Notes: generated by a model from the sequence alone, not told the origin. Counted from the stretch's first letter, positions 14,897 to 23,182 are shown. The stretch: DNA of 28,670 nt from CAIYZT01 sp052387855 (GCA_052387855.1 JBQTIT010000020.1:1-28670); one strand, 5' to 3'. Program-made: numbers and translations.

Positions 14897-15688
14897 ATGA
14901 TCAAGGTCGAGAACCTGCATCGCCATTTCGGCGGCTTTCGGGCCGTGGATGGCGCGAGCCTGGAGATTCAAGCCGGCTCGATCACGGGCCTGATCGGCCC
15001 GAACGGCGCCGGAAAGACCACGCTTTTCAACGTCATCGCCGGCCGCCTGCCGCCAACCTCGGGCCGCGTGACCATGGCGGGCGAGGACATCACCGGCCTG
15101 CCGCCGCATGTGCTGTTCGCCAAGGGCCTGCTCCGCACCTTTCAGATCGCGCATGAATTTTCCTCGATGACGGTGCGGGAAAACCTGATGATGGTTCCCG
15201 ACCGGCAGACGGGCGAAAGCATCCTGTCCGCGATGTTCCGCCGCAACGCCGTCGCGGCGCAGGAACGCGCCATCCGCGAGCGCGCCGACGAGGTGCTGGA
15301 GTTCCTGACCATCTCGCATCTGGCCGACCAGAAGGCGGGCATGATCTCGGGCGGGCAGAAAAAGCTGCTGGAGCTTGGCCGCACCATGATGGTCGATGCG
15401 CGCATCGTCTTTCTGGACGAGGTCGGCGCCGGGGTGAACCGCACGCTCTTGAACACCATCGGCGATGCGATCCTGCGCCTGAACCGCGAACGCGGCTACA
15501 CCTTTTGCGTGATCGAGCACGACATGGACTTCATCGCGCGCATCTGCGGGCCGGTGATCTGCATGGCCGAGGGCAAGGTGCTGGCGCAGGGCACCGTGCA
15601 AGAGGTCAAGAACGACGAGCGCGTGATCGAGGCCTATCTGGGCACCGGGCTCAAGAACAAGCTCAAGGAAGAGGCGGCGCATGTCTGA
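14897..15688 (+). CDS. ABC importer ATPase, LivG-like
   Basis: A 263-residue nucleotide-binding subunit that powers import together with the next gene's ATPase. Walker A is GPNGAGKTT (34-42), the signature ISGGQKKLLELGR replaces LSGGQ, Walker B is RIVFLDE and the switch histidine is in VIEHDMDF. The segment after Walker B reads EVGAGVN where LivG proteins usually have EPAAGLN, so the normally conserved Pro is Val. The start is ATG 14897, with GGGGGGA just upstream, rather than a TTG 63 nt earlier inside the hairpin. The stop overlaps the next gene's start by 8 nt, so translation is coupled. Confidence 0.95.
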   Translation: MIKVENLHRHFGGFRAVDGASLEIQAGSITGLIGPNGAGKTTLFNVIAGRLPPTSGRVTMAGEDITGLPPHVLFAKGLLRTFQIAHEFSSMTVRENLMMVPDRQTGESILSAMFRRNAVAAQERAIRERADEVLEFLTISHLADQKAGMISGGQKKLLELGRTMMVDARIVFLDEVGAGVNRTLLNTIGDAILRLNRERGYTFCVIEHDMDFIARICGPVICMAEGKVLAQGTVQEVKNDERVIEAYLGTGLKNKLKEEAAHV

Positions 15689-16391
15689 GCCCTATCTGAT
15701 CGGCGAGTCCATGACCGGCGGCTATGGCGGCGCCGACATCCTGCACGGCTGCACCATCGCGGTGGAAAAGGGCGAGATCGCGGTCATCGTCGGCCCGAAC
15801 GGCGCCGGCAAGTCCACCGCGATGAAGGCGGTCTTTGGCATGCTCAGGCTGCGCCAGGGCCATGTGCGCCTGGCCGGCGAAGACATCACCGCCCTGACGC
15901 CGCAGGCGCGGGTGCACAAGGGCATGGGCTTTGTCCCCCAGACCTCCAACATCTTCACCACGATGACGGTGCAGGAAAACCTTGAGATGGGCGCCTTCAT
16001 CCGCTCCGACGACATCGCGGACACCATGGCGCAGGTCTATGACCTGTTCCCGATCCTCAAGCAAAAGCGCTTTCAATCGGCGGGCGAGCTTTCGGGCGGC
16101 CAGCGCCAGCAGGTGGCGGTCGGCCGCGCGCTGATGACGCAGCCCAAAGTGCTGATGCTGGACGAGCCCACGGCCGGCGTCAGCCCCATCGTCATGGATG
16201 AGCTCTTTGACCGCATCATCGAGATCGCCCGCTCTGGCATCTCGATCCTGATGGTCGAACAGAACGCCCGCCAGGCGCTGGAGATCGCCGACAAGGGCTA
16301 TGTCCTGGTGCAGGGCACCAACCGTTTCACGAACACCGGCAAGGCGCTTTTGGCCGACCCCGAGGTTCGCCGTTCATTTCTGGGGGGCTGA
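15681..16391 (+). CDS. ABC importer ATPase, LivF-like
   Basis: A 236-residue second nucleotide-binding subunit. Walker A is GPNGAGKS (38-45), the signature LSGGQRQQVAVGRAL, Walker B VLMLDEPTAGVSP and the switch His region MVEQNARQAL shows the LivF-type Gln-Asn in place of His-Asp. The N-terminus carries a slightly unusual insertion, ESMTGGYGGADILHGCTIAV, around the A-loop aromatic residue. It overlaps the previous ATPase by 8 nt and is followed after 2 nt by a permease gene, as expected for one transcript. Confidence 0.95.
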   Translation: MSEPYLIGESMTGGYGGADILHGCTIAVEKGEIAVIVGPNGAGKSTAMKAVFGMLRLRQGHVRLAGEDITALTPQARVHKGMGFVPQTSNIFTTMTVQENLEMGAFIRSDDIADTMAQVYDLFPILKQKRFQSAGELSGGQRQQVAVGRALMTQPKVLMLDEPTAGVSPIVMDELFDRIIEIARSGISILMVEQNARQALEIADKGYVLVQGTNRFTNTGKALLADPEVRRSFLGG

Positions 16392-16393
16392 GG

Positions 16394-17395
16394 ATGGATC
16401 TGATCAACGCCATCGTCGCGGTCCTGAACTACATCGTGCTGCCCGCCGCCACCTATGGCAGCCAGCTTGCGCTTGGCGCGCTTGGCATCACGCTGATCTT
16501 TGCGGTGCTGCGCTTTTCCAACTTTGCCCACGGCGACACCATGGCCTTTGGCACCGCCTTTACCATCCTGTTCACCTGGGGCTTTCAGGCCGCCGGCATC
16601 TCGATCGCGCCGCTGCCGACCGCGCTACTGGCCCTGCCCTTCGCGATCCTGGTCACCATCGCGCTGGTGCTGGGCACCGACCGCGCCGTCTATCGCTTTT
16701 ACCGGCGCAAAAAGGCCGCGCCGATCATCCTGGTGATCGTCTCGGCCGGCGTCATGTTCGTGATGAACGGCCTGGTGCGCCTGATCATCGGCACCTCTGA
16801 ACGCAACTTTGCCGATGGCGGCCGCTTTCTGATCGACCCGAAGACGTTCAAGGAGGTGACGGGCCTGGCCGAGCCGCTCGCGCTCAAGGTCACCTCGGCC
16901 GTCACGATCACCGTGGCGGTGATCTGCGTCGCGGCCCTGTTCTGGTTCCTGCAACGCACCCGCACCGGCAAGTCGATGCGGGCCCTTTCCGACAACGAGG
17001 ATCTGGCGCTCTTGTCGGGCATCAACCCCGACCGCGTGGTGCAGGTGACCTGGATCATCGCCGCCAGCCTGGCGGTGATCGCCGGCACGCTCTACGGGCT
17101 CGACAAGTCCTTTCGCCCCGGCATCTATTTCGGCCTGATGTTGCCGATCTTCGCCGCCGCCGTGGTGGGCGGGCTCGGCAGCCCGATCGGCGCCATCGCC
17201 GGCGGCTTCATCGTCGCCTTTTCCGAGGTTTTCGTGACCTATGCCTGGAAAAAGGTGGCCGGCTACCTGCTGCCCGCCGACTGGCTGGGCGACGGCCTGC
17301 TGCAGATCCTGTCCACCGACTACAAGGTCGCGGTTTCGTTCAGCATCCTGATCATCGTGCTGCTGTTCAAGCCCACCGGCCTTTTCAAACGATAG
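16394..17395 (+). CDS. ABC importer permease, LivH-like
   Basis: A 333-residue inner-membrane permease with about eight hydrophobic segments. Family features are LALGALGITLIFAVLRFSNFAHGDTMAFG near the N-terminus, and MRALSDNEDLALLSGINPDRV, the cytoplasmic coupling (EAA-like) loop that contacts the ATPases. The C-terminal part has the Gly-rich FAAAVVGGLGSPIGAIAGG. It is somewhat longer than typical LivH (about 300), mostly through a loop near residues 130-160. ATG lies 2 nt after the previous stop, with a GAGG ribosome site inside the preceding gene's end. It pairs with the following LivM-like permease. Confidence 0.94.
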   Translation: MDLINAIVAVLNYIVLPAATYGSQLALGALGITLIFAVLRFSNFAHGDTMAFGTAFTILFTWGFQAAGISIAPLPTALLALPFAILVTIALVLGTDRAVYRFYRRKKAAPIILVIVSAGVMFVMNGLVRLIIGTSERNFADGGRFLIDPKTFKEVTGLAEPLALKVTSAVTITVAVICVAALFWFLQRTRTGKSMRALSDNEDLALLSGINPDRVVQVTWIIAASLAVIAGTLYGLDKSFRPGIYFGLMLPIFAAAVVGGLGSPIGAIAGGFIVAFSEVFVTYAWKKVAGYLLPADWLGDGLLQILSTDYKVAVSFSILIIVLLFKPTGLFKR

Positions 17396-17404
17396 GAGCA
17401 CCGC

Positions 17405-18703
17405 ATGAGCCGTCATCTCATCCTCTTCGCGGGCGTCGCGGCGCTGTACCTGTTCACCGGGCTGTTCTACAGCTGGAACCTGTCGCTGAACATTCTGAAC
17501 CTCGGGATTCTCTCGGCGATCATGGCGCTGGGGATCAACATCCAGTGGGGCTATGCCGGCCTCTTTTCCACCGGCATCGTCGGTTCGGTCGCGCTGGGCG
17601 GGCTGGCCGTGGTCCTGGTCAGCGCCAACCCGGTGCCCGCAGGCTTTGCTGCCGGCGGGCCCCGCATCCTTGCCGCCCTGGGCTTTGCGGTGGTCGCGAT
17701 CACCGCGATTGCAATGGCTTACCGGCGCATGGCGCCGGGCCGCGCCCGCTCGGCCCTGATCGTGCTGGCGATGGTCCTGGCGTTTTTCGTCTTCCGCTTC
17801 ATCCTTGACCCCGGCGTGTCGGCGGTCGAGGCGAACAACCCCGAGCAGGCCGGCAACATCGGCGGGCTGGGCTGGAATCCGCTCCTGGCCTGGCCCGCCG
17901 GGGCGCTGCTGGCAGCCGCCGCCGCCTGGGTGATCGGCAAGGTCGCCCTTGGCCTGCGCGAGGACTACCTGGCCATCGCCACCCTCGGCATTGCCGAAAT
18001 CATCGTCGCCGTTCTCAAGAACGAGGACTGGCTGGCGCGCGGGGTCAAGAACCTCGGCCTCAACCAGCGCCCCTGGCCCGTGCCCTACGAGGTCGACATG
18101 CAGGCCGACCCCGGCTTTCTGTCGTTCGCGCAGGCCATCGGCGCCGATCCGGTCACCGCCTCGACCATCACGGTCAAGCTGCTTTACGCGGCCATGTTCG
18201 CGGCGGTGCTGATCGGTCTCATCGTGCTGATGGAGCGGGCGCTCAACAGCCCCTGGGGCCGGATGATGCGCGCCATCCGCGACAACGAGGCCGCCGCCTC
18301 GGCCATGGGCAAGCATGTCACCCGCCGGCACCTTCAGGTCTTCATCCTCGGCTCGGCCGTGGTGGGGCTGGCGGGGGCGATGTACACCTCGATGATCTCG
18401 CAGATCAATCCGGGCGAATACATCCCCTTGCGCTTTACCTTTCTGATCTGGGTGATGGTGATCGTGGGCGGGTCGGGAAACAACTGGGGCTCGGTCCTGG
18501 GGGGGCTGCTGATCGGCTGGCTCTACTTCATCGTCGAGGATTTCGGCCCCCGGATCATGGGCCTGCTCACCACCGGCCTGCCGGCGGGCGATCTGCGCGA
18601 CCATCTGATCGACAGCTCGCAGCACCTGCGCCTGGTCACGCTCGGCGTGATCCTGCTCCTGGTGCTGCGCTTCTCGCCCAAGGGCCTGCTGCCCGAGAAG
18701 TAG
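17405..18703 (+). CDS. ABC importer permease, LivM-like
   Basis: A 432-residue inner-membrane permease, the partner of the LivH-like protein. The family motif WGYAGLFSTGIVGSVALGG follows two N-terminal spans, and the coupling loop reads MMRAIRDNEAAASAMGKHV. The C-terminus LVLRFSPKGLLPEK is classic for LivM. It is longer than most LivM proteins because of an extra region around residues 75-180, containing two more hydrophobic segments and a periplasmic loop (DPGVSAVEANNPEQAGNIGG). TAGGAG, overlapping the previous stop, is the ribosome site. The gene ends 9 nt before a palindromic repeat array, which separates it from the flavoprotein gene. Confidence 0.94.
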   Translation: MSRHLILFAGVAALYLFTGLFYSWNLSLNILNLGILSAIMALGINIQWGYAGLFSTGIVGSVALGGLAVVLVSANPVPAGFAAGGPRILAALGFAVVAITAIAMAYRRMAPGRARSALIVLAMVLAFFVFRFILDPGVSAVEANNPEQAGNIGGLGWNPLLAWPAGALLAAAAAWVIGKVALGLREDYLAIATLGIAEIIVAVLKNEDWLARGVKNLGLNQRPWPVPYEVDMQADPGFLSFAQAIGADPVTASTITVKLLYAAMFAAVLIGLIVLMERALNSPWGRMMRAIRDNEAAASAMGKHVTRRHLQVFILGSAVVGLAGAMYTSMISQINPGEYIPLRFTFLIWVMVIVGGSGNNWGSVLGGLLIGWLYFIVEDFGPRIMGLLTTGLPAGDLRDHLIDSSQHLRLVTLGVILLLVLRFSPKGLLPEK

Positions 18704-18712
18704 CGCGCGCGT

Positions 18713-19118
18713 CCCCGCCCCGGACCCGATCCGGGGCCCCGGGTCAAGCCCGGGGCGGGGTTTGGGGGATAGGGCGGCGCGAGGGCGTGTCCCCCCCTGC
18801 CCGCTTCATCACAAGGCCCTCTCCAAACTCCCCCGCCCCGGACCCGATCCGGGGCCCCGGGTCAAGCCCGGGGCGGGGTTTGGGGGTTAGGGACGGCGCG
18901 CAGCGGTGTGCCCCCCCCCGCCCGCTCCATCTCAAGGCCCTCTCCCATTTCCCCCGCCCCGGACCCGATCCGGGGCCCGTGGTCAAGCCCGGGGCGGGGT
19001 TATGGGGATAGGGCGGCGAGCAGGGCCGTGCCCCCCGGGCCCGCTTCATCACAAGGTCCTCTCCAAACTCCCCCGCCCCGGACCCGATCCGGGGCCTCGG
19101 GTCAAGCCCGGGGCGGGG
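18713..19118 (+). repeat. Tandem array of four 48-bp palindromic elements, ~119-bp period
   Basis: Four near-identical 48-bp GC-rich cores at 18713-18760, 18831-18878, 18952-18999 and 19071-19118. Each starts CCCCGCCCCGGACCCGATCC and ends AAGCCCGGGGCGGGG, so the ends pair (CCCCGCCCCGG with CCGGGGCGGGG). The middle, GGGGCCCCGG, can form a second fold. Copies 3 and 4 carry small changes in the middle only (CGT and TCG for CCG). The 70-73-bp spacers are also related (TTTGGGG..TAGGG..GGCG and a GCCCGCTTCATC-like segment), so the true unit is about 119 bp. The core resembles palindromes scattered through many alphaproteobacterial genomes. It fills the gap between the importer and the dehydrogenase gene; 19119-19267 beyond it is unremarkable leader. 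Open frames through it are low-complexity Pro/Gly/Arg and not genes. Confidence 0.95.
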
Positions 19119-19267
19119 TTTGGGGTTGAACGCGCGGCACGCTTCCTCGGACTCCGATCCCGGCAAGCCCATCCCGCATTTGCGACACATTCCTGTCGCG
19201 AAACCGCATGACCCTGCGCGCGCGGCCCGCCATTCTGCCTGCGAACCGGTTTTCTGGAGAACCCCTG

Positions 19268-21691
19268 ATGAAATCCCATTCCCGCGTGGTGGTGATCGGC
19301 GGCGGCGTCGTCGGCTGCTCGGTCCTGTACCACCTGACCAAGCTCGGCTGGTCCGACGTCATGCTGATCGAACGCTCCGAGCTGACCTCGGGCTCCACCT
19401 GGCACGCGGCCGGCGGGTTTCACACGCTGAACGGCGACACCAACATGGCCGCCCTGCAAGGCTACACCATCCGCCTCTACAAGGAGCTTGAGGCGATCAC
19501 CGGCATGTCCTGCGGGCTGCACCACGTTGGCGGCATCACCCTTGCCGACAACCAGGAACGCTTTGACCAGCTCAAGGCCGAACGCGCCAAGCACCGCTAC
19601 ATGGGGCTCGACACCGCCATCCTGACCCCGGACGAGGTCGCCAAGATGACCGATGGCCTGGTCAACACCAAGGGCATCATCGGCGCGCTCTACGACCCGC
19701 TCGACGGCCACCTTGACCCCTCGGGCACGACGCATGCCTATGCCAAGGCGGCGCGAATGGGCGGGGCAGAGATCGTGCTGCACAACCGGGTTCTGGAAAC
19801 CCACCAGCGCGCCGATGGCGGCTGGGACGTGGTGACCGAAAAGGGCACCGTCACCTGCGAGCATCTGGTCAATGCCGGCGGCCTCTGGGCGCGCGAGATC
19901 GGCGCCATGGCCGGGGTCTACCTGCCCTTGCTGCCGATGGCGCACCAGTACCTGGTGACCGACGACATCCCCGAAATCATGGACATCCTGAAAACGGGCC
20001 GCGAATTTCCCCATGTGATGGACCCCGGCGGCGAGAGCTATCTGCGCCAGGAGGGCCGCGGTCTCTGCATCGGCTTCTATGAGAAACCCTGCGAGCCCTG
20101 GTCGGTCGACGGCACCCCCTGGACCTTTGGCCATGAGCTTCTGAACGAGCAGTTCGACAAGATCGAGGATTCGGTCAATTTCGCCTACCGCCGCTTTCCG
20201 GTGCTGGAACGCTCGGGTGTCAAGCGCGTGATCCACGGTCCCTTCACCTTTGCCCCCGATGGCAACCCGCTGATCGGCCCGGTGCAGGGCCTGCGCAACT
20301 ACTGGTCCGCCTGCGCGGTGATGGCCGGCTTCTCCCAGGGCGGCGGCATGGGCCTGTCCCTGGCCCAGTGGATGATCCACGGCGAGGTGGAACGCGACCC
20401 GCGCGGCTTTGACGTCAGCCGCTTCGGCACCTGGACGACGCCGGGCTATACCGTGCCCAAGGTGATCGAGAATTACCAGATGCGTTTTTCGGTCGGCTAT
20501 CCGAACGAGGAACGCCCCGCTGCCCGCCCCTTCCGCACCACGCCCATGTACGACACCCACACGACCCTGCGTGCCGTCTGGGGCCAGCAATACGGGCTTG
20601 AGGTTCCGAACTACTACGCTTTGCCGGGCGAGCCGCTCTACGAGCAGCCCACCTTCAAACGCTCCAACGCCTGGGAGGCGACGCGCCAGGAGGTCCACGC
20701 GGTCCGCACCGGCGTCGGCATCAACGAATTGCAGAATTTCGGCAAGTATTCGGTCAAGGGCACGAACGCCCGCGCCTGGCTTGACCGGATCATGGCCGGC
20801 GCGATCCCCAAGCCGGGCCGCCTGTCGCTGACCCCGATGCTGGCCCATTCGGGCAAGATCATCGGCGATTTCACCGTCTCCTGCCTGTCGGAAACCGAAT
20901 TTCAACTGACCGCCAGCTACGGCGCGCAGGGTTGGCATTCGCGCTGGTTCGAACAGAACGCCGGCGACGGGGTCTTGGTTGAAAACATCTCCGACGCCCG
21001 CAGCGGCTTTCAGATCGCCGGCCCCAACGCGCGCGCGCTTCTGGCCCGTGTCACGCGCTCCGATGTCAGCGCCCAGGCCTTCCGCTTCATGGACGTGCGC
21101 CGCATGACCGTGGGCATGGCGAGTTGCATCGTGCAGCGCGTCAGCTACACCGCCGATCTGGGCTACGAGATCTTCTGCGACCACATGTCGGTGCGCCATC
21201 TCTGGGATGTGCTGAGCGAAGCCGGCAAGGACTTGGGCCTGCGCCCCTTCGGCATGCGCGCGATGATGTCGCTGCGGCTGGACAAATGGTTCGGCTCCTG
21301 GGGGCGCGAGTTCAGCCCCGACTACACACCGGCCGAAACCGGGCTCGACAAGTTCATCCGCTGGAACAAGGAGGCCGACTGGATCGGCCGCGCCGCCGCC
21401 ACGGCGGAAAAGGCCGCCGGGCCCAGGCGCCGTCTGGTGCCGATCGTGGTCGATGCCGACGATGCCGACGTCGTCGCCTGGGAGCCGATCTGGCTGGACG
21501 GCGCGGTCGTGGGCTGGTGCACCTCTGGCGGCTACAGCCACTGGTCCGGCAAATCCGTTGCCCAGGGCTTCATCCCGGCGGACCGGGTGGTCGACGGCTT
21601 GCCGCTCGAGGTCGAAATCCTTGGCCAGCGCCGCTCGGCCCGGGTGCATCTCGCCCCGCTCTGGGATGACGGCGGGCGGATGCGCGCCTGA
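19268..21691 (+). CDS. FAD-dependent dimethylglycine/sarcosine dehydrogenase-like protein with GcvT domain
   Basis: An 807-residue flavoprotein. Domains in order: DAO-type FAD fold (VVVIGGGVVGCSVLYHL, 7-23; about 6-370), a FAO_M bridging segment (about 375-430), and GCV_T with its C-terminal barrel (about 435-800), which in relatives binds tetrahydrofolate and takes up the released one-carbon unit. His46 in STWHAAG is the position where dimethylglycine and sarcosine dehydrogenases attach FAD covalently. The expected reaction is oxidative N-demethylation of a methylated glycine or similar amine, yielding methylene-THF. The family has many paralogues in Rhodobacterales, so the substrate is open. 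I chose ATG 19268 (GGAGA 7 nt upstream) over a start 60 nt earlier. It lies downstream of the importer and the GlxA-type regulator; a double hairpin terminates it. Confidence 0.94.
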   Translation: MKSHSRVVVIGGGVVGCSVLYHLTKLGWSDVMLIERSELTSGSTWHAAGGFHTLNGDTNMAALQGYTIRLYKELEAITGMSCGLHHVGGITLADNQERFDQLKAERAKHRYMGLDTAILTPDEVAKMTDGLVNTKGIIGALYDPLDGHLDPSGTTHAYAKAARMGGAEIVLHNRVLETHQRADGGWDVVTEKGTVTCEHLVNAGGLWAREIGAMAGVYLPLLPMAHQYLVTDDIPEIMDILKTGREFPHVMDPGGESYLRQEGRGLCIGFYEKPCEPWSVDGTPWTFGHELLNEQFDKIEDSVNFAYRRFPVLERSGVKRVIHGPFTFAPDGNPLIGPVQGLRNYWSACAVMAGFSQGGGMGLSLAQWMIHGEVERDPRGFDVSRFGTWTTPGYTVPKVIENYQMRFSVGYPNEERPAARPFRTTPMYDTHTTLRAVWGQQYGLEVPNYYALPGEPLYEQPTFKRSNAWEATRQEVHAVRTGVGINELQNFGKYSVKGTNARAWLDRIMAGAIPKPGRLSLTPMLAHSGKIIGDFTVSCLSETEFQLTASYGAQGWHSRWFEQNAGDGVLVENISDARSGFQIAGPNARALLARVTRSDVSAQAFRFMDVRRMTVGMASCIVQRVSYTADLGYEIFCDHMSVRHLWDVLSEAGKDLGLRPFGMRAMMSLRLDKWFGSWGREFSPDYTPAETGLDKFIRWNKEADWIGRAAATAEKAAGPRRRLVPIVVDADDADVVAWEPIWLDGAVVGWCTSGGYSHWSGKSVAQGFIPADRVVDGLPLEVEILGQRRSARVHLAPLWDDGGRMRA

Positions 21692-21751
21692 CCCCTGCCT
21701 TCATCCCCCCCTGCCTGCATCCCCCGTGGAAAAATATCCTCGGGAGGTGAA

Positions 21752-21793
21752 GCGGGCACAGCCCGCGAGGGGGGCAGACAGCCCCCCTCTTTC
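21752..21793 (+). terminator. Double-hairpin terminator after the flavoprotein gene
   Basis: A first tight hairpin GCGGGC-ACA-GCCCGC (21752-21766) is directly followed by a perfect 9-bp stem GAGGGGGGC (21767-21775) and GCCCCCCTC (21781-21789) with loop AGACA, then TTTC. The preceding AAAAATATCCTCGGGAGG is a motif I associate with Rhodobacterales gene ends. Confidence 0.75.
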
Positions 21794-21806
21794 GCCCGAT
21801 CCTAGT

Positions 21807-21901
21807 GCCTGTCAGGTCCAAATTGAAACCGAGCCATCGAAAATCGCGCTCGCGCGCAAGCGAGAGGCAGCGAATTTCGATTCACCATGAACCTAACAGG
21901 C
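21807..21901. repeat. MITE-like 95-bp palindromic element
   Basis: Terminal inverted repeats GCCTGTCAGGTCC (21807-21819) and GAACCTAACAGGC (21889-21901) match at 11 of 13 positions. Inside, ATCGAAAATCGC (21836-21847) pairs with GCGAATTTCGAT (21870-21881) at 11 of 12, and CTCGC pairs with GCGAG (21849-21864) around a 6-nt loop. The whole can fold into one long hairpin. It is markedly less GC-rich than its surroundings and abuts the stop of the Hint gene. It has no coding content; it may be a miniature transposable element or serve as that gene's terminator. Confidence 0.65.
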
Positions 21902-21902
21902 T

Positions 21903-22559
21903 TTAGCTGGCCATCAGCGAAAGCTCGCGCCGCGTCAGCACCCGCCGCGCCGCCGTGAACCTGGCCTGAACCTTGCGCGAGCCAAGGTCCGGAAACAGCG
22001 TCATGATCTCACGCCGCTGCGCCTCGTCCATGCCGTGCATCACCCGGTCGCCGGGCTGAAAGCTTTCGGTCCAGACGCCATCGGACAGCACGATCTGGTG
22101 CCGGTCGAACAGAAAGTGCAGATAGGTGATCCCCGTGACATCGACCACCGCATTGCCCTGCGCCGCACCCAGGTTCCGCGCCGCGACCAGAACCTCGCGC
22201 TCGCGGAACAGCGCGGCGCTGCGGTCATTGTCGACCAGCAGACGGTGATCGGGCGACAGCATCATGTCCCGCTCGGGCAGGCCCCGGCCCAGACTGCCCC
22301 TGGCCAGAAAGACCGGTTTCAGGTCGGGATGGGCGGCAAGGTCCGCCCAGGACAGCGTGCGGCGCCCGACCCAGGCAACCTCTTGCAGTCCGCTGTCGCG
22401 GGTGACCACCCTGTCGCCCGGCCGCAGATCCTCGACCGCGACCTCGCCGGCGGCGGTCACGATCCGGGTTCCGGGCGTGAAACAGGGGCTGACCGGCCGC
22501 ACCGGCATGGCAGGGTGCTCCGGCTGGCCCGGGGCCTGGGGGGTCTGGGGTTTGCTCAT
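21903..22559 (-). CDS. Stand-alone Hint (hedgehog/intein-type) domain protein
   Basis: A 218-residue protein whose body is a Hint_2 domain. Cys26 in VSPCFTPGTRIVTAAGEVAVEDL is the expected splicing-type nucleophile at the domain start, GDRVVTRDSG with VAWVGRRTLS follows, and LSPDHRLLV (101-109) carries the conserved block-B-like histidine. The later part includes VTGITYLHFLFDRHQIVLSDGVWTESFQPG, typical of this bacterial family. Unlike inteins there is no C-extein and no terminal His-Asn, and the N-terminal 25 residues are a Pro-rich tail rather than a signal peptide. Rhodobacterales encode many such proteins, some fused to RTX repeats. The function of single-domain versions is unknown. No operon partner is visible. 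The MITE-like palindrome abuts the stop. Confidence 0.92.
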   Translation of the reverse strand: MSKPQTPQAPGQPEHPAMPVRPVSPCFTPGTRIVTAAGEVAVEDLRPGDRVVTRDSGLQEVAWVGRRTLSWADLAAHPDLKPVFLARGSLGRGLPERDMMLSPDHRLLVDNDRSAALFREREVLVAARNLGAAQGNAVVDVTGITYLHFLFDRHQIVLSDGVWTESFQPGDRVMHGMDEAQRREIMTLFPDLGSRKVQARFTAARRVLTRRELSLMAS

Positions 22560-23056
22560 CTGTCCGTCCCTTTACGCACCGCCAGGGGCCCGACACGCGG
22601 CCTGATCTGGCGAAACCAACAAACAGCCTCTCCCACAAGAGGCCCGGCGCACCGCGCCCGATGTTCGATTTTTACCAAGAATTGCGCCATCCGGAAAGAA
22701 AAAAGGCATTTTCGTGGCAAAGGCGGCCCCCGGCCCCGGTTTCGCGCCTTGCGAGGGGGCGGGAACCGGCCCCGGGGCGGCCGGCCTTTGTTTCCCGATC
22801 GGACACGCCCCTTGCCCCAGATCGGCAGCGCGGCCGCCTTTCGCCGTGCACGCCGGCCCCGGGCGTGTCGATTGTCGCGCAGGGCGGAACAGCCAGTTCG
22901 CGCCCTGCCGGGCGGGCGGGACGCGCGGAGGAGCAGGACAGCCCCACCCCAAGGTCGCGATTTTCCTGGTCAAGGGCCGCGTCCGTGGCGCCACGGCGCA
23001 GCGGGGCGCCGCGAATCACCTGCCGCCGGGGCCGCGATTCGGCCCGGGGCCAGGTC
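22560..23056. other. Intergenic region without a supported gene
   Basis: About 500 nt between the Hint gene and the tRNA. It holds an AT-richer patch near 22661-22720 that may contain the Hint promoter, and a small hairpin GCCTCT/AGAGGC (22626-22643). The rest is very GC-rich. Open frames cross it on both strands but start without ribosome sites, are low-complexity and run into the tRNA, so none is called. Confidence 0.7.
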
Positions 23057-23140
23057 TGGTACGGGTGGTCGGACTCGAACCGACACTCCTTGCGAAAGCA
23101 GATTTTGAGTCTGCCGCGTCTACCATTCCGCCACACCCGC
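23057..23140 (-). tRNA. tRNA-Leu (anticodon CAA)
   Basis: An 84-nt class II tRNA including an encoded CCA. The acceptor stem is GCGGGTG with CACCCGT (G1-U72 wobble), discriminator A. The anticodon arm is GCAGA-CTCAAAA-TCTGC, giving anticodon CAA, which reads UUG. The long variable arm (TTTCGCAAGGAGT) and the T-arm GTCGG-TTCGAGT-CCGAC are intact. Leu(CAA) agrees with the long variable arm. No integrase or duplicated tRNA end is seen nearby. Confidence 0.97.
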
Positions 23141-23182
23141 AACATCGGGCCCCCTGGCAGCGATCCGCCCGAAGGGGATCGA

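Noticed and set aside
18713..19118. Possible CRISPR array (regular repeats and spacers)
   Set aside because: The spacers are themselves repeated, the repeat is a 48-bp GC-rich palindrome, there are only four copies and no cas gene is near.
18744..19211. Pro/Gly/Arg-rich open frames in the ~119-bp array
   Set aside because: They are repetitive translations of palindromic DNA, exist on both strands, and lack ribosome sites.
23057..23140. tRNA-Leu as an integration site of a mobile element
   Set aside because: No integrase, no duplicated tRNA 3' end and no change in gene character on either side.
22672..23145. 157-aa minus-strand frame beginning MLRVWRNGRRGRL
   Set aside because: Its start is the translation of the tRNA-Leu gene, a well-known annotation artefact, and the rest is low-complexity.
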